The notes beneath the pieces were generated by a model that did no database searches, had not been told where the DNA came from, and saw only the letters and a program-made list of their open reading frames with translations. 21,625 nt of DNA from an uncultured Azospirillum sp. Its GTDB lineage: Bacteria; Pseudomonadota; Alphaproteobacteria; RF32; CAG-239. Shown here piece after piece: positions 1-7,990 of this stretch (positions within the stretch are counted from its first letter, which is position 1; every line of letters begins with the position of its first letter). The stretch spans positions 1 through 21,625 of the forward strand of contig UQMA01000026.1 in NCBI GenBank assembly GCA_900542055.1, in the 5' to 3' direction. The position numbers and the translations under genes are program-made.

Positions 1-96
1 TTTCGGCAACGGACGTTCGATGTCATGAGCTTCTTTTTTTAAGGGCTTGATATTTTTGGTTAATTCTGTCCATATTTCATTGTCAGTCGAGTCCAT
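1..96 (-). CDS. Smr-domain protein, N-terminal fragment (runs off the window)
   Basis: The first 32 codons are read on the minus strand from an ATG at 96-94, and the frame stays open to base 1. The visible protein begins MDSTDNEIWTELTKNIKPLK and continues with KKEAHDIERPLPK. An acidic start, a W-x-x-(L/V)-T-x-x-(I/V)-K-P-L motif and a basic linker are typical of the N-terminus of alphaproteobacterial Smr/MutS2-family proteins. The Smr nuclease-like domain itself lies outside the window. The gene start overlaps the 3' end of mltA by 14 bases, and a GAAAGGA Shine-Dalgarno sequence lies about 8 bases upstream of the ATG inside mltA. An smr gene directly after mltA is the usual order in Alphaproteobacteria, which supports the call. 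The family assignment rests on this short motif and on context only. Confidence 0.7.
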   Translation of the reverse strand, partial: MDSTDNEIWTELTKNIKPLKKEAHDIERPLPK

Positions 97-1258
97 CACG
101 CTGTCCTTTCGGAATTAAGATAAAATATTTTCCGACTGAATTCATACTTCCGGCAGCGGCTAAAACATCATCACCGCCGCTTCCCCAAAAATAATCTCCT
201 CTTACAACGCCTTTAATGGCGCTGCCTATATCTTGCGCCGCTACTAATTTATTTAGCGGTGTGCCATTCGGTTTAGTCGTTGAAAGCCATAAAAGACTGC
301 CGAGAGGAATGATTTCACGGTCAACAGCCATGCTGCGCCCTCCCTGCAAAGGTACGCCGAAAGCTCCCAAAGGACCTGTTTCTTTAATAATTCTATGGAA
401 AATATAGCGGGGATTTTGCTGCATATATTTTTTTGCTTCTTCAGGGTGTTCTTGCAGCCATTTTTTTATTTCGATCATATTGGCTTTGCCTGCCGGCAAT
501 AATTTATTTTGCAAGAGTATGCTGCCTATTCCTCTAAAAGGAAGTCCGTTGCTGTCAGCAAAACCCACTCTTATTTTTTCTCCATTATCCATATGAGCAA
601 CGGCGGAGCCTTGTATTTGCATAACGTGAATGTCTATAAGACTGTCTCCCCACATTAAAACCGGAGCGTTAATTCCTTTGTTCTCAATATCGGCGCGGTT
701 ATAATAAGGTATCATTTTTTTATTATCAATGCGCCCGACTAATCGTTTGTTTGGAAGAGATTTATCAAAATCCTGTAAATTTATTTCAATTAAATCATTT
801 GGTTTTTGGTAAATAGGGTAATGGTATTTACCATGTTTTTGAAATGAGGCATTAATTTGCGATTCATAATAAGCCGTAAATTTTCCATCGGCGTTTCCGT
901 CATCTAAAACCAAAAAAGGAGTAAACCGCTCTTCTATAAATTTCCTTAATTCAATGCTGTCGCTAAACTTTGTTTTTTCTAAATCTCGGCATATATTTTT
1001 ATATAAATTTGTATCTATTTTTATAGCGCTGTTAGCCAGCCAATCTGTTGAAATTTTACTAATTCTTTGGCAATTCTTTTTTAGCACCGGAAGTATCTCA
1101 AAAAAATTGTCTTTTTTCCATCCTTCAAGCTCATCAAAAGCGGCAGCCTGTAATTCCGCTTTTGGTGTTATGGGAGCTGAAAGATCTTTTGGTTTGTTTT
1201 CTTTTTGTTGAGGGCATGCCGTTAGCAGCAGGACGGCGAGTAAAATAAGTTTTTTCAT
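83..1258 (-). CDS. mltA: Membrane-bound lytic murein transglycosylase A
   Basis: Outer-membrane lipoprotein that cleaves the glycan strands of peptidoglycan to form 1,6-anhydromuramyl ends. I start it at the ATG at 1258-1256, giving 391 residues. This start makes an ATGA overlap with the stop of the upstream Tim44-like gene and begins directly with a lipoprotein signal (MKKLILLAVLLLTAC, lipobox LTAC, lipidated Cys15). An in-frame ATG eight codons earlier would place charged residues before the signal. The MltA domain spans about residues 115-280, with the motif WGDSLIDIHVMQIQGSA. The C-terminal 3D domain (about 295-385) carries its three aspartates at D313 (AVDREIIPLG), D343 (AAQDIGSAIKG) and D355 (RGDYFWG). 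D343 corresponds to the proposed catalytic acid region of E. coli MltA (family knowledge). It is translationally coupled to its neighbours. Confidence 0.93.
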   Translation of the reverse strand: MKKLILLAVLLLTACPQQKENKPKDLSAPITPKAELQAAAFDELEGWKKDNFFEILPVLKKNCQRISKISTDWLANSAIKIDTNLYKNICRDLEKTKFSDSIELRKFIEERFTPFLVLDDGNADGKFTAYYESQINASFQKHGKYHYPIYQKPNDLIEINLQDFDKSLPNKRLVGRIDNKKMIPYYNRADIENKGINAPVLMWGDSLIDIHVMQIQGSAVAHMDNGEKIRVGFADSNGLPFRGIGSILLQNKLLPAGKANMIEIKKWLQEHPEEAKKYMQQNPRYIFHRIIKETGPLGAFGVPLQGGRSMAVDREIIPLGSLLWLSTTKPNGTPLNKLVAAQDIGSAIKGVVRGDYFWGSGGDDVLAAAGSMNSVGKYFILIPKGQRDGLD

Positions 1259-1911
1259 TTTTTTGTTGAAATAAGCAGCCAATTGGGGCTTGTGGAGTTA
1301 ATATTGCGTTCAAAAGTCCAAACATCGGTGATTGACTGAATAAAGTTTTCATCACCTTCAATAACTTTTCCGTCAGAATTACGCAAAACATTTGCCTGCT
1401 CGCTGACAAATCTGACGCTTATTTTTGCATTGGAAGCATCATCGATTTCCGCATGAATAATTTCAACGCTGTTAAAACCGATAAAATCGGTTTCAGCGGT
1501 GATACCGTCGTCTTTGCGTTGTTTTATGATTTCTTCAAAACGCTGGAACAGATTTTTTTCAATCAAAGATTTTAGGGTTTCCAAATCGGCTTTTGCAAAA
1601 GCTGTTACAATCATTTCAAAAGCCCGTTTAGCCCCATTTAAAAAAGTATCTTTATCAAATAGAGGAATAGAGCTTAACGTTTTTTCGGTTTCAGTCATTG
1701 TTTTTGATTCTGCTTTTAATTCTCCGCCGTTTACAGTGTCTTTTTGTTTGGCGTGGCGCATATTTTCTTTCATCAATATGTCAAAAATTTTAGCAGCGCT
1801 CTCCTGACTGATGGGAGTTGACGCATTATTTGCACGCGTACCCAGCAAACTCCATAGTTTTTGAAAGATAATTACCACTACAACCAGCAGAATTATAATA
1901 TCTAAAGCCAT
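1255..1911 (-). CDS. Tim44/TimA-like inner-membrane anchored protein
   Basis: Protein of 218 residues with one N-terminal membrane segment (about residues 3-21, ALDIIILLVVVVIIFQ). A polar linker follows, then a C-terminal Tim44-like domain (about 80-216). In that domain FLNGAKRAFEMIVTAFAKAD, a shift to an alpha/beta sheet region, and the ending VTDVWTFERNINSTSPNWLL are characteristic. Bacterial relatives in Alphaproteobacteria (TimA) are inner-membrane proteins of incompletely known role. They resemble the mitochondrial import-motor adaptor Tim44. The ATG at 1911 is preceded by AGAGG at good spacing. The gene diverges from the export chaperone secB across 139 bases and overlaps mltA by four bases. 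A promoter-like pair and a palindrome lie upstream. The family call is solid; any role in export is inferred from the neighbour. Confidence 0.88.
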   Translation of the reverse strand: MALDIIILLVVVVIIFQKLWSLLGTRANNASTPISQESAAKIFDILMKENMRHAKQKDTVNGGELKAESKTMTETEKTLSSIPLFDKDTFLNGAKRAFEMIVTAFAKADLETLKSLIEKNLFQRFEEIIKQRKDDGITAETDFIGFNSVEIIHAEIDDASNAKISVRFVSEQANVLRNSDGKVIEGDENFIQSITDVWTFERNINSTSPNWLLISTKK

Positions 1912-1950
1912 TTTTTCCTCTGTAAAAGTTGTAAAAACAATCTTGGATAC

Positions 1951-1978
1951 AATATAGCTTAAATGTTGATATTATCAA
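1951..1978 (-). promoter_or_regulatory. Candidate sigma70-type promoter for the tim44-like/mltA/smr operon
   Basis: On the minus strand TTGATA (1978-1973) is followed after 16 bases by TATATT (1956-1951). These match the -35 and -10 consensus at 4 of 6 and 5 of 6 positions. The pair lies about 40 bases upstream of the Tim44-like start codon, in the only sizeable gap before this operon. It is a sequence match only; the region is AT-rich, so chance matches are possible. Confidence 0.45.
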
Positions 1979-1979
1979 C
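1965..1979. promoter_or_regulatory. 15-bp perfect palindrome, possible operator
   Basis: The sequence GTTGATA-T-TATCAAC is a perfect inverted repeat with 7-base arms around one central base. It overlaps the candidate -35 box of the Tim44-like operon and sits between the two divergent genes. It could therefore be a binding site for a dimeric regulator acting on one or both sides. It is not followed by a T-run and the loop is too small for an RNA hairpin, so a terminator is unlikely. No known regulator is recognised from the motif. Confidence 0.35.
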
Positions 1980-2050
1980 CGAATTATTTGACCTTCGGTA
2001 ATATTTATTATACGTTGTCTTAGAGATTAAAATATTTTAAGGAGAAAAAA

Positions 2051-2503
2051 ATGGACGAACAGCCAAAAAATGCGGCGATAGCCATTCATGGGCAGTTTAT
2101 AAAGGATTTATCTTTGGAAATACCTCACGCCCCTGAAATTTTCAGCGAAATTAAATCGGCTCCTAAAATGGATGTCCATATTGACGTTAAGTCAGAGCCG
2201 AAAGGCAACGGTATGTTTACTTCTCAGCTTGACATCGCAATGACAGGCAAAATTGAAGAAAAAACTTTATTCGTACTTGAACTTTCATATATGGCTTATG
2301 CGGAAATAAATGTTCCTGCCGAACATTTGGAGCCGATTTTGATGATAGAGCTCCCTCGCTTAATATTTCCTTTTGCCCGCAATGTGGTTACCCAATGTTT
2401 AACCGAAGGCGGTTTGCCTCCGTTTATGTTAAATCCTATAGATTTCGGCGCGCTTTACGCTGCTCGCAAGCAAGCTGAAGCAGAAAAAGGACAGGCAAAT
2501 TAA
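2051..2503 (+). CDS. secB: Protein-export chaperone SecB
   Basis: Cytoplasmic homotetrameric chaperone that keeps secretory preproteins unfolded and passes them to SecA. The 150-residue length matches the family. Recognisable segments are AIHGQFIKDLSLEIPHAPEI near the N-terminus, the beta-strand core with FVLELSYMAYAEINV, and the strongly conserved LMIELPRLIFPFARNVV followed by TEGGLPPFMLNPIDFGALY. The ATG at 2051 has a strong AAGGAG Shine-Dalgarno sequence seven bases upstream. The gene is transcribed alone, diverging from the Tim44-like gene and ending at the hairpin at 2521-2550. A weak promoter-like pair (TTGACC at 1988, TATACG at 2009, spacing 15) lies upstream. Confidence 0.97.
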   Translation: MDEQPKNAAIAIHGQFIKDLSLEIPHAPEIFSEIKSAPKMDVHIDVKSEPKGNGMFTSQLDIAMTGKIEEKTLFVLELSYMAYAEINVPAEHLEPILMIELPRLIFPFARNVVTQCLTEGGLPPFMLNPIDFGALYAARKQAEAEKGQAN

Positions 2504-2520
2504 ACTTATTTCTAAAGTTG

Positions 2521-2550
2521 AAAAAATCCCCTATTTTTTATAGGGGATTT
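2521..2550. terminator. Bidirectional intrinsic terminator between secB and the minus-strand operon
   Basis: The arms AAATCCCCTAT (2524-2534) and ATAGGGGATTT (2540-2550) are perfect complements around a five-base T loop. Read on the minus strand, the hairpin starts four bases after the stop codon of the 247-residue gene. It is followed by a run of six T residues, which makes a good terminator for the long minus-strand series. Read on the plus strand, it follows secB and is trailed by a weaker AAAATTATTTTT tract. Confidence 0.85.
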
Positions 2551-2554
2551 AAAA

Positions 2555-3298
2555 TTATTTTTCTGTTTTGTTTGTAATTTGCTTAGGCTTTTGAGGAGTT
2601 GAGGCAATTTGTAAATTTTCTTCCTGTCCGAGAAGAGAATTTATAACATCCATCGGATTTTTGCCTTCAAGCAACTGTTGCTTTGCCACTTCAGATATAA
2701 CCGATTGCATAACAGCGCTGCGATAAGCGTTTTGAGCTTGAATTAAGCTATCTTCTGCAATTTTATTTTCTTTTTCGGTAAATTTGCGGTGAAATCTTGC
2801 AAATTCGTACAGAGGGTCGCCACCTCTTCGATAGTCTTTTAACCCTGTCAGATGCGTCTTTTCATCAACTAAAGCTTTTATACCGCCGCATTCTGTGTCA
2901 CGGTATAGCTTCCAATCTTCTATAATTTCCCAATTTATAGCTTGTATAACATTTTCGGCATTGATTTTTCCAAAATTTATTTCTTTAACATTGTTGGCAA
3001 AATGATATATCGTGATGTTGCTTTCGAAAAAGTTTTTATTTTCGTTTAGTTTACGGCGCGCATTTGTCAGTGTGTGGCTTAAAAGTATAGCAATTAAAGC
3101 CAATTTTAATTCTTCGTTGCTTTTATAAATAATTTTCAGCGGTTTTTTCTGTACCTCAGGTGTTTGTAAAGCTCGATTTACACAAAATTCATTCAAGTTT
3201 TGCAGGGCAGCAAGCTGATCATCAGACAAGGAAACATTGCTTGTAATTGTGCATGTCAGCGCCTGATTGATTAAATTTTGAATATCTTCATCGTTCAT
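2555..3298 (-). CDS. Hypothetical protein, last gene of the envelope operon
   Basis: I do not recognise this 247-residue protein. It has no signal peptide and no membrane segment and is predicted to be mostly helical. The N-terminus has a helix-rich part (residues 1-55) and an alanine/leucine-rich helix around 65-80 (ELKLALIAILLSHTLTNARR). The central part holds aromatic and charged residues (AINWEIIEDWKLYRDTECGG and LKDYRRGGDPLYEFARFHRK, about 125-175). A final helical stretch is followed by a polar tail rich in K, Q and T. Its ATG lies one base after the stop of rppH, so it is certainly co-translated with that operon, and the shared terminator follows four bases after its stop. The context suggests a cytoplasmic protein tied to envelope or RNA functions, but no function can be assigned. 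Confidence 0.85.
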   Translation of the reverse strand: MNDEDIQNLINQALTCTITSNVSLSDDQLAALQNLNEFCVNRALQTPEVQKKPLKIIYKSNEELKLALIAILLSHTLTNARRKLNENKNFFESNITIYHFANNVKEINFGKINAENVIQAINWEIIEDWKLYRDTECGGIKALVDEKTHLTGLKDYRRGGDPLYEFARFHRKFTEKENKIAEDSLIQAQNAYRSAVMQSVISEVAKQQLLEGKNPMDVINSLLGQEENLQIASTPQKPKQITNKTEK

Positions 3299-3299
3299 C

Positions 3300-3758
3300 T
3301 TACAAATCCTTTTGCAAAAAATTCAAAAAGTCTGCAACCATTTTTTTGTAAACATCTTTTTTAAATTGTACAATTTCAGATGGTGTTATGTCAATATCAA
3401 CCCATTTCCAATTAACAAACTCCGGTTCCGCCGTTTGAAGATTTATTTCTTCGTCTTTTCCTGTAAAACGGAATAAGACCCAATTCATAGCTTGTCCGCG
3501 TTTTTTGAATTTATGGGCTATTGCCGGCGGAAAATCGTAGGCAAGCGGAGGATCTATCACCGCTGCCACTTCAACCGAAGTAATGGAAGTTTCTTCTTTT
3601 AATTCGCGAAAAGCAGCTTCTGTAAAAGTTTCGTTGTCCTCAATTCCGCCTTGCGGAAATTGCCATTGTCCGGATATATCTTTCCTTTCGCACCACAAAA
3701 CTTGTTTGTTGCGGTTGAAAACGACAATTCCCACATTTTTGCGATAAGGATAAACCAT
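3300..3758 (-). CDS. rppH: RNA 5'-pyrophosphohydrolase (Nudix hydrolase)
   Basis: Nudix enzyme that removes pyrophosphate from 5'-triphosphorylated RNA and starts 5'-end-dependent decay. In related lineages it also hydrolyses dinucleoside polyphosphates. The 152-residue length fits. The start MVYPYRKNVGIVVFNRNKQV and the WQFPQGGIEDNET motif are typical of the RppH/IalA branch. The Nudix box is complete in its metal-binding positions (GGIEDNE, then seven residues, then RELKEE, near residues 37-59); the usual glycine after EET is serine. The start codon overlaps the ctpA stop as TAATG, which indicates translational coupling. Position after gpmI–envC–ctpA is standard in Alphaproteobacteria. Confidence 0.93.
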   Translation of the reverse strand: MVYPYRKNVGIVVFNRNKQVLWCERKDISGQWQFPQGGIEDNETFTEAAFRELKEETSITSVEVAAVIDPPLAYDFPPAIAHKFKKRGQAMNWVLFRFTGKDEEINLQTAEPEFVNWKWVDIDITPSEIVQFKKDVYKKMVADFLNFLQKDL

Positions 3759-5074
3759 TATTTCCCTTTGTTATTCTGATTATAAATGCTTAAAGCTTTT
3801 ATTGTGTCGACGGCGCGCAATAATTGATAATCTTTTTTCAATTCTTCATCTTTGGCGCTGTCGTCATCATTTTCTTTTTTCTTGCTGTTGGTATCAATGT
3901 TATCATTTTTCAAAGCATTTTTTAATTCGGCTTCGCTGATGGTTAATCCGTCATTGTTCAACAGTTCGACTTTTGCCGGTTTTACTTCAATATCCGGTTC
4001 AATGCCTTTAGCTTGAATTGAACGTCCGGAAGGAGTGTAATAACGGGCGGTGGTTAATCTGATGGCTCCATATTTTCCAAAAGGAATAACGCTTTGCACC
4101 GATCCTTTTCCAAAAGATTTTTCTCCGAGAATTACAGCGCGTTTATGGTCCTGCAAAGCACCTGCCAAAATTTCTGAAGCGGAAGCTGAACCGTCGTTGA
4201 TAATAACGACAATAGGCAGTCCTTGAGCTATATCTCCGGCGGTTGCGCTGTATTTTAAAGTGTCTTCTTCATTGCGGGAACGTGTTGAAACAATCTCGCC
4301 TTTATCAAGAAATAAATCCGAAATGGCAACGGCCTGATCAAGCAATCCTCCCGGATTGTTACGAACATCAATGATTAATCCTTTAATTTTATTATTTGTT
4401 TTCTTTTGCATTTTTGCAAATTCTTTTTTTATTGTTGCATCAGAACCATCGTTAAAAGAAGAAATGCGAATATAAGCGATGTCTTTTGCTTTTATATCAC
4501 TTTTAACTGATTGAATTTTTATTTCTTCACGTTTCAGGGTGACATCAAATGGTTTTTCGTTAGCGCGGCGGATAGTCAGTTTTATTTTTGTGCCGACCTT
4601 TCCGCGCATTTTTTCAACGGCTTCATTAAGGCTCATTCCAATAACCGGAGTTCCGTTGATTGTGATAATATAGTCCCCCGGTTTCAATCCGGCGCGAAAA
4701 GCAGGAGTGTCGTCAATCGGAGATACAACTTTGACCACTCCGTTTTCCATAGTAACTTCAATCCCCAGTCCTCCGAATTTTCCTTGGGTTTGTTCATTCA
4801 GATATTTAAAACTTTTGGCATCCAAAAAACTTGAATGAGGATCAAGAGACGATAACATTCCGTTAACAGCGGATTCAATTAATTTTTGATCGCTGACGTC
4901 TTCAACATATGAAACTTTTGTTCTTTCCATAACTTCTCCGAAAAGGTTAAGCATTTCATATGTGTCAAAGTTTTCTTCTTTGGCGGCATTTTTTTTGTCA
5001 GCTGCTGTAACACAGCTTGTTGTGCCTAACAAAATGTTAATTGTTAAAGTAAAAATCGTAAGTTTTTTTAACAT
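3758..5074 (-). CDS. ctpA: C-terminal processing peptidase (S41 family), periplasmic
   Basis: Serine protease of the CtpA/Prc family that cleaves exported proteins near their C-termini. Related enzymes degrade murein hydrolases and their regulators. I start it at the ATG at 5074, which gives 438 residues. This start has AGGA nine bases upstream and begins with a signal sequence (MLKKLTIFTLTINILLG). The ATG 13 codons earlier would overlap envC and precede the signal with a polar stretch. Cleavage after VTA (residues 22-24) is likely; the cysteine at 21 makes lipidation a weaker alternative. A PDZ domain spans about 95-175 (GGLGIEV, FRAGLKPGDYI). The catalytic Ser298 (INDGSASASEIL) and Lys323 (GEKSFGKGSVQ) are 25 residues apart, as in the family. 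The C-terminal 60 residues are acidic and lysine-rich and look disordered. Confidence 0.95.
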   Translation of the reverse strand: MLKKLTIFTLTINILLGTTSCVTAADKKNAAKEENFDTYEMLNLFGEVMERTKVSYVEDVSDQKLIESAVNGMLSSLDPHSSFLDAKSFKYLNEQTQGKFGGLGIEVTMENGVVKVVSPIDDTPAFRAGLKPGDYIITINGTPVIGMSLNEAVEKMRGKVGTKIKLTIRRANEKPFDVTLKREEIKIQSVKSDIKAKDIAYIRISSFNDGSDATIKKEFAKMQKKTNNKIKGLIIDVRNNPGGLLDQAVAISDLFLDKGEIVSTRSRNEEDTLKYSATAGDIAQGLPIVVIINDGSASASEILAGALQDHKRAVILGEKSFGKGSVQSVIPFGKYGAIRLTTARYYTPSGRSIQAKGIEPDIEVKPAKVELLNNDGLTISEAELKNALKNDNIDTNSKKKENDDDSAKDEELKKDYQLLRAVDTIKALSIYNQNNKGK

Positions 5075-5097
5075 AATCTTTTTCCTGTTAAGGTTGT

Positions 5098-6357
5098 TTA
5101 ATCTGAAATCCAAGCAGCCGGATCGATAGGTTTATTGTTTTTGCGAAGTTCTACGTATAAGTTGCTGCCTTCGCTGTCAGGCATTTGACCGATTGGTTCG
5201 CCGGCTAACAACATTTGTCCGACTTCGCAATCGATATCTTCCATGCCGGCCAGAAGAGACATATAGCCGTCGCCGTGTTCAATAATAATTAATTTGCCGT
5301 AACCGCGGAACGGTCCCGCAAAAATGACTGAACCGTCATAAGGCGAAATAACTTGCGCCTGCGGGCGTGTCTGGATTGAAATACCTTTAGACGTAACGCC
5401 TTTTGAAGTCTCGGCGCCATAGGCAACAGCAATAGGTCCGCGGGCAGGTTTAGACAAGTGTCCGCGCGCTTTTGCAAAATTCTTTCCAGTTTCTTTTATA
5501 AACTCAGGTTTCGTTTTTATCAAGTCATCACTTTCGGCAGTTTCTTGTTTTTCCTGCTCTTGCCTGTATCTTTCAAGTTCTTCTCTTTCTCGGCGTTCTT
5601 TTTCTCGGCGTATCTTTTCCATTTTTTCACGGGCTATTCTCTCCCGTTCCAATTTGTCCAGCAATTCTTTTATATCTTTTGCCTGATCCGCTAATTGCTT
5701 TATTTTTTGCTTGGTTTCGGCGGTTTCTGTTTTAAGCTTTGTGCGCATAGCTGATTTTTGCGACATTAATTTGCGCATTTTAGTATGCTCTTTTTCAAGG
5801 GCTGCTTTACTGCGGGAAACGTTAGCCATCTGTTGTTCTATATTTTTTTTCTTAGCAGAAATTGTATCCAGTCTCAAACGAATCTGAGCGGCCTGTTCTG
5901 CCAAATAAGGGACTGTTTCGCGCAATAACATGGCGCTTCGTATTATTTCTACGGGTGTTAAAGGCTGTACAAAAAGCGATTCGGTTGGCTTGAGTGCTAA
6001 ATTTTGTAAAGCGTATAATGTTTTAATTAAATTTTTATCTTCGGTTGTAAAACTTTCTTCGGCGTCTTTGAGTTCTTTTTGCAAATCGAGCAATTTTTTT
6101 TCCATAGCCGATGTTTTGTCTTCTATGTTTTGGATTTGCTTGGCTTTTTTTATCATAGCGCGGTTGATTTGGTCTAATTCCCGATTTATTTCCGCCGTCT
6201 GCCTTTGAAGTTTTTTATGATGGTTGTTTTGTTGTTGAACTTGTCTTCGCACATATTCAAGATCCTGTTCCGATACGACAGCAGCATTGGCGCTGCAAAT
6301 TATTGCCAGCGCCACAGCCATCGTATACGGAAACAGAGTCTTGAAATTCACAGTCAA
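5098..6357 (-). CDS. envC: EnvC-like murein hydrolase activator (coiled coil plus degenerate LytM/M23 domain)
   Basis: Periplasmic factor of 419 residues that by family knowledge switches on cell-wall amidases at the division site. It has a signal peptide (about residues 1-25, ending SANA), two long coiled-coil blocks (about 27-110 and 170-275, the second rich in RE/KE pairs), and a C-terminal LytM domain (about 305-418). The zinc ligands of active M23 peptidases are not kept. The first His-x3-Asp site reads SKGISIQ, and the HxH region reads HGDGYMSLLAGM, as in E. coli EnvC, so it should be non-catalytic. The end SNLYVELRKNNKPIDPAAWI is typical. The assigned start is TTG at 6357, four bases after an AAAGG that overlaps the gpmI stop; GTG at 6351 is an alternative. 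The gap to gpmI is seven bases. Confidence 0.92.
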   Translation of the reverse strand: MTVNFKTLFPYTMAVALAIICSANAAVVSEQDLEYVRRQVQQQNNHHKKLQRQTAEINRELDQINRAMIKKAKQIQNIEDKTSAMEKKLLDLQKELKDAEESFTTEDKNLIKTLYALQNLALKPTESLFVQPLTPVEIIRSAMLLRETVPYLAEQAAQIRLRLDTISAKKKNIEQQMANVSRSKAALEKEHTKMRKLMSQKSAMRTKLKTETAETKQKIKQLADQAKDIKELLDKLERERIAREKMEKIRREKERREREELERYRQEQEKQETAESDDLIKTKPEFIKETGKNFAKARGHLSKPARGPIAVAYGAETSKGVTSKGISIQTRPQAQVISPYDGSVIFAGPFRGYGKLIIIEHGDGYMSLLAGMEDIDCEVGQMLLAGEPIGQMPDSEGSNLYVELRKNNKPIDPAAWISD

Positions 6358-6364
6358 TCGGCCT

Positions 6365-7900
6365 TTATTTTTTTATCAATAAAGATTTGCCGGTCATTTC
6401 GGAAGGTTGTTCTATTCCGATAAGGTCAAGCAGTGTTGGTGCTATATCGGCCAATTTTCCTTTTTCCAATCCGACAATATTTTTAGGAGCATTGATTAAT
6501 ACGGCTTGAACATCGCCGACAGTGTGCGCTGTGTATGGCTGTCCTGTTTTCTCATCGACCATTTTTTCTGCATTTCCGTGATCGGCGGTAACTAAAATAA
6601 CGCCGTCAACATCTTTAATGGCTTTAATAACGCGTCCTAAACATTCATCAACTGCGGCAACGGCTTTGAGAGCGGCTTCCATAATACCGGTGTGTCCAAC
6701 CATATCACCATTGGCAAAGTTGCAAATGATTACATCAAATTTTTGGTTTTCGATAGCATCAACCAATTTGTCGGTGACTTCATAAACAGACATTTCTGGT
6801 TTCAAATCATAAGTTGCAACTTTCGGACTTGGAATCAAAATACGAGATTCGCCTTTAAATTCTTTTTCTTCTCCGCCGTTGAAAAAGAAAGTAACGTGAG
6901 CATATTTTTCGGTTTCGGCAATTCTCAGCTGTGTCAGTCCGTGGTCGGCAATAACTTCGCCGAAAATATTAACTAAAGCCTCAGGCGGAAACATTGTCTG
7001 CATAAAACGGTTGTGGTCTACTGAATATTCAGTCATACCTACAGCTATTGACAATTCTATAATTTTTTTACGGGAAAATCCTTCAAAAGTTTTATCAGCT
7101 AATGCATACAAAATTTCACGGGCGCGATCGGCGCGGAAGTTTGCCATTAAAACTGCATCTCCGTCTTCAAATCCCTTATAATCGCCAAGGGTGCATGGAA
7201 TAACAAATTCATCTGTTACTTTATCGGCATAAGATGATTTGATGGCTTCTTCTGCGGTTGCAAAACGTTTTCCGTCAGCCAACACCATATTGTTATAGGC
7301 TTTTTCAACTCTGTCCCAACGTTTATCGCGATCCATGGCGTAGAAACGTCCTGATAAAGTGGCGAGTTTAACTTGTTTGAAAGTTGAAATGCTTTTTTCA
7401 AAATCAGCCAAAAATCCGGCGGCAGATTCCGGCGGTGTGTCGCGTCCGTCTAAAAATGCGTGAACATCGGTTTTGATGCCGTTATCGTTTAAGATTTGTG
7501 CCAAAGCGACAATATGAGCTTGTGAAGAGTGAACGCCGCCCGGTGACATCAATCCCATTAAATGACAAGTTTTTCCACTTGTTTTTAAAGTCGAAATAAG
7601 TTTTTGCAGAACAGGATTTTTAGACAAACTTCCATCTTTTATAGCCTGATCAATTTTAGGCAGGTCTTGCATAACCACTCTGCCGGCGCCGAGATTGGTA
7701 TGTCCGACTTCCGAGTTGCCCATTTGTCCTTCTGGCAAACCAACGGCTAATCCTGAAGTCTGGATTAAATTATGCGGATATTCTTTAAGATAATTGTGCC
7801 AATTTGGTGTGTGTCCTTGTTCAATGGCATTATCAGAAGTTATTTCTTTGCGATAGCCCCAGCCGTCAAGAATGAGCAGCATAACAGGTTTTTGTTTCAT
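6365..7900 (-). CDS. gpmI: 2,3-bisphosphoglycerate-independent phosphoglycerate mutase
   Basis: Cytoplasmic, manganese-dependent enzyme that interconverts 3- and 2-phosphoglycerate in glycolysis and gluconeogenesis. With the start at the ATG at 7900 the protein has 511 residues, the usual length. AGAAGGA lies nine bases upstream of this ATG, and the frame extension upstream of it is polar with no counterpart in the family. Signatures are the N-terminal metal site LLILDGWGYR (Asp12), the catalytic serine in MGNSEVGHTNLGAGR (Ser63), FLDGRDTPP, the FRADRAREI arginine motif, and the metal-binding NFANGDMVGHTG and TADHGNAE near the C-terminus. It precedes envC by seven bases, as in many Alphaproteobacteria. 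Confidence 0.97.
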   Translation of the reverse strand: MKQKPVMLLILDGWGYRKEITSDNAIEQGHTPNWHNYLKEYPHNLIQTSGLAVGLPEGQMGNSEVGHTNLGAGRVVMQDLPKIDQAIKDGSLSKNPVLQKLISTLKTSGKTCHLMGLMSPGGVHSSQAHIVALAQILNDNGIKTDVHAFLDGRDTPPESAAGFLADFEKSISTFKQVKLATLSGRFYAMDRDKRWDRVEKAYNNMVLADGKRFATAEEAIKSSYADKVTDEFVIPCTLGDYKGFEDGDAVLMANFRADRAREILYALADKTFEGFSRKKIIELSIAVGMTEYSVDHNRFMQTMFPPEALVNIFGEVIADHGLTQLRIAETEKYAHVTFFFNGGEEKEFKGESRILIPSPKVATYDLKPEMSVYEVTDKLVDAIENQKFDVIICNFANGDMVGHTGIMEAALKAVAAVDECLGRVIKAIKDVDGVILVTADHGNAEKMVDEKTGQPYTAHTVGDVQAVLINAPKNIVGLEKGKLADIAPTLLDLIGIEQPSEMTGKSLLIKK

Positions 7901-7990
7901 TTTTTTATCCTTCTTAAAACTACGATAAATTACGATTCTTTTTTCTGTGCACAATTATATATAATTACGACAATAAGAAAAGTATAATTT

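Noticed and set aside
1988..2014. TTGACC and TATACG as a secB promoter
   Set aside because: The spacing of 15 bases is short and the -10 match is poor, so it is mentioned only in the secB entry.
4511..4834. 107-codon plus-strand frame inside ctpA, and similar frames inside gpmI, the PBP gene and the Lon-like gene
   Set aside because: They lie antisense to well-identified conserved genes and show no family features.
7953..7966. 14-bp AT palindrome AATTATATATAATT upstream of gpmI, containing a TATAAT on the minus strand
   Set aside because: It is pure A/T in an AT-rich gap, and there is no acceptable -35 box 16-18 bases upstream, so I do not call it a promoter or operator.
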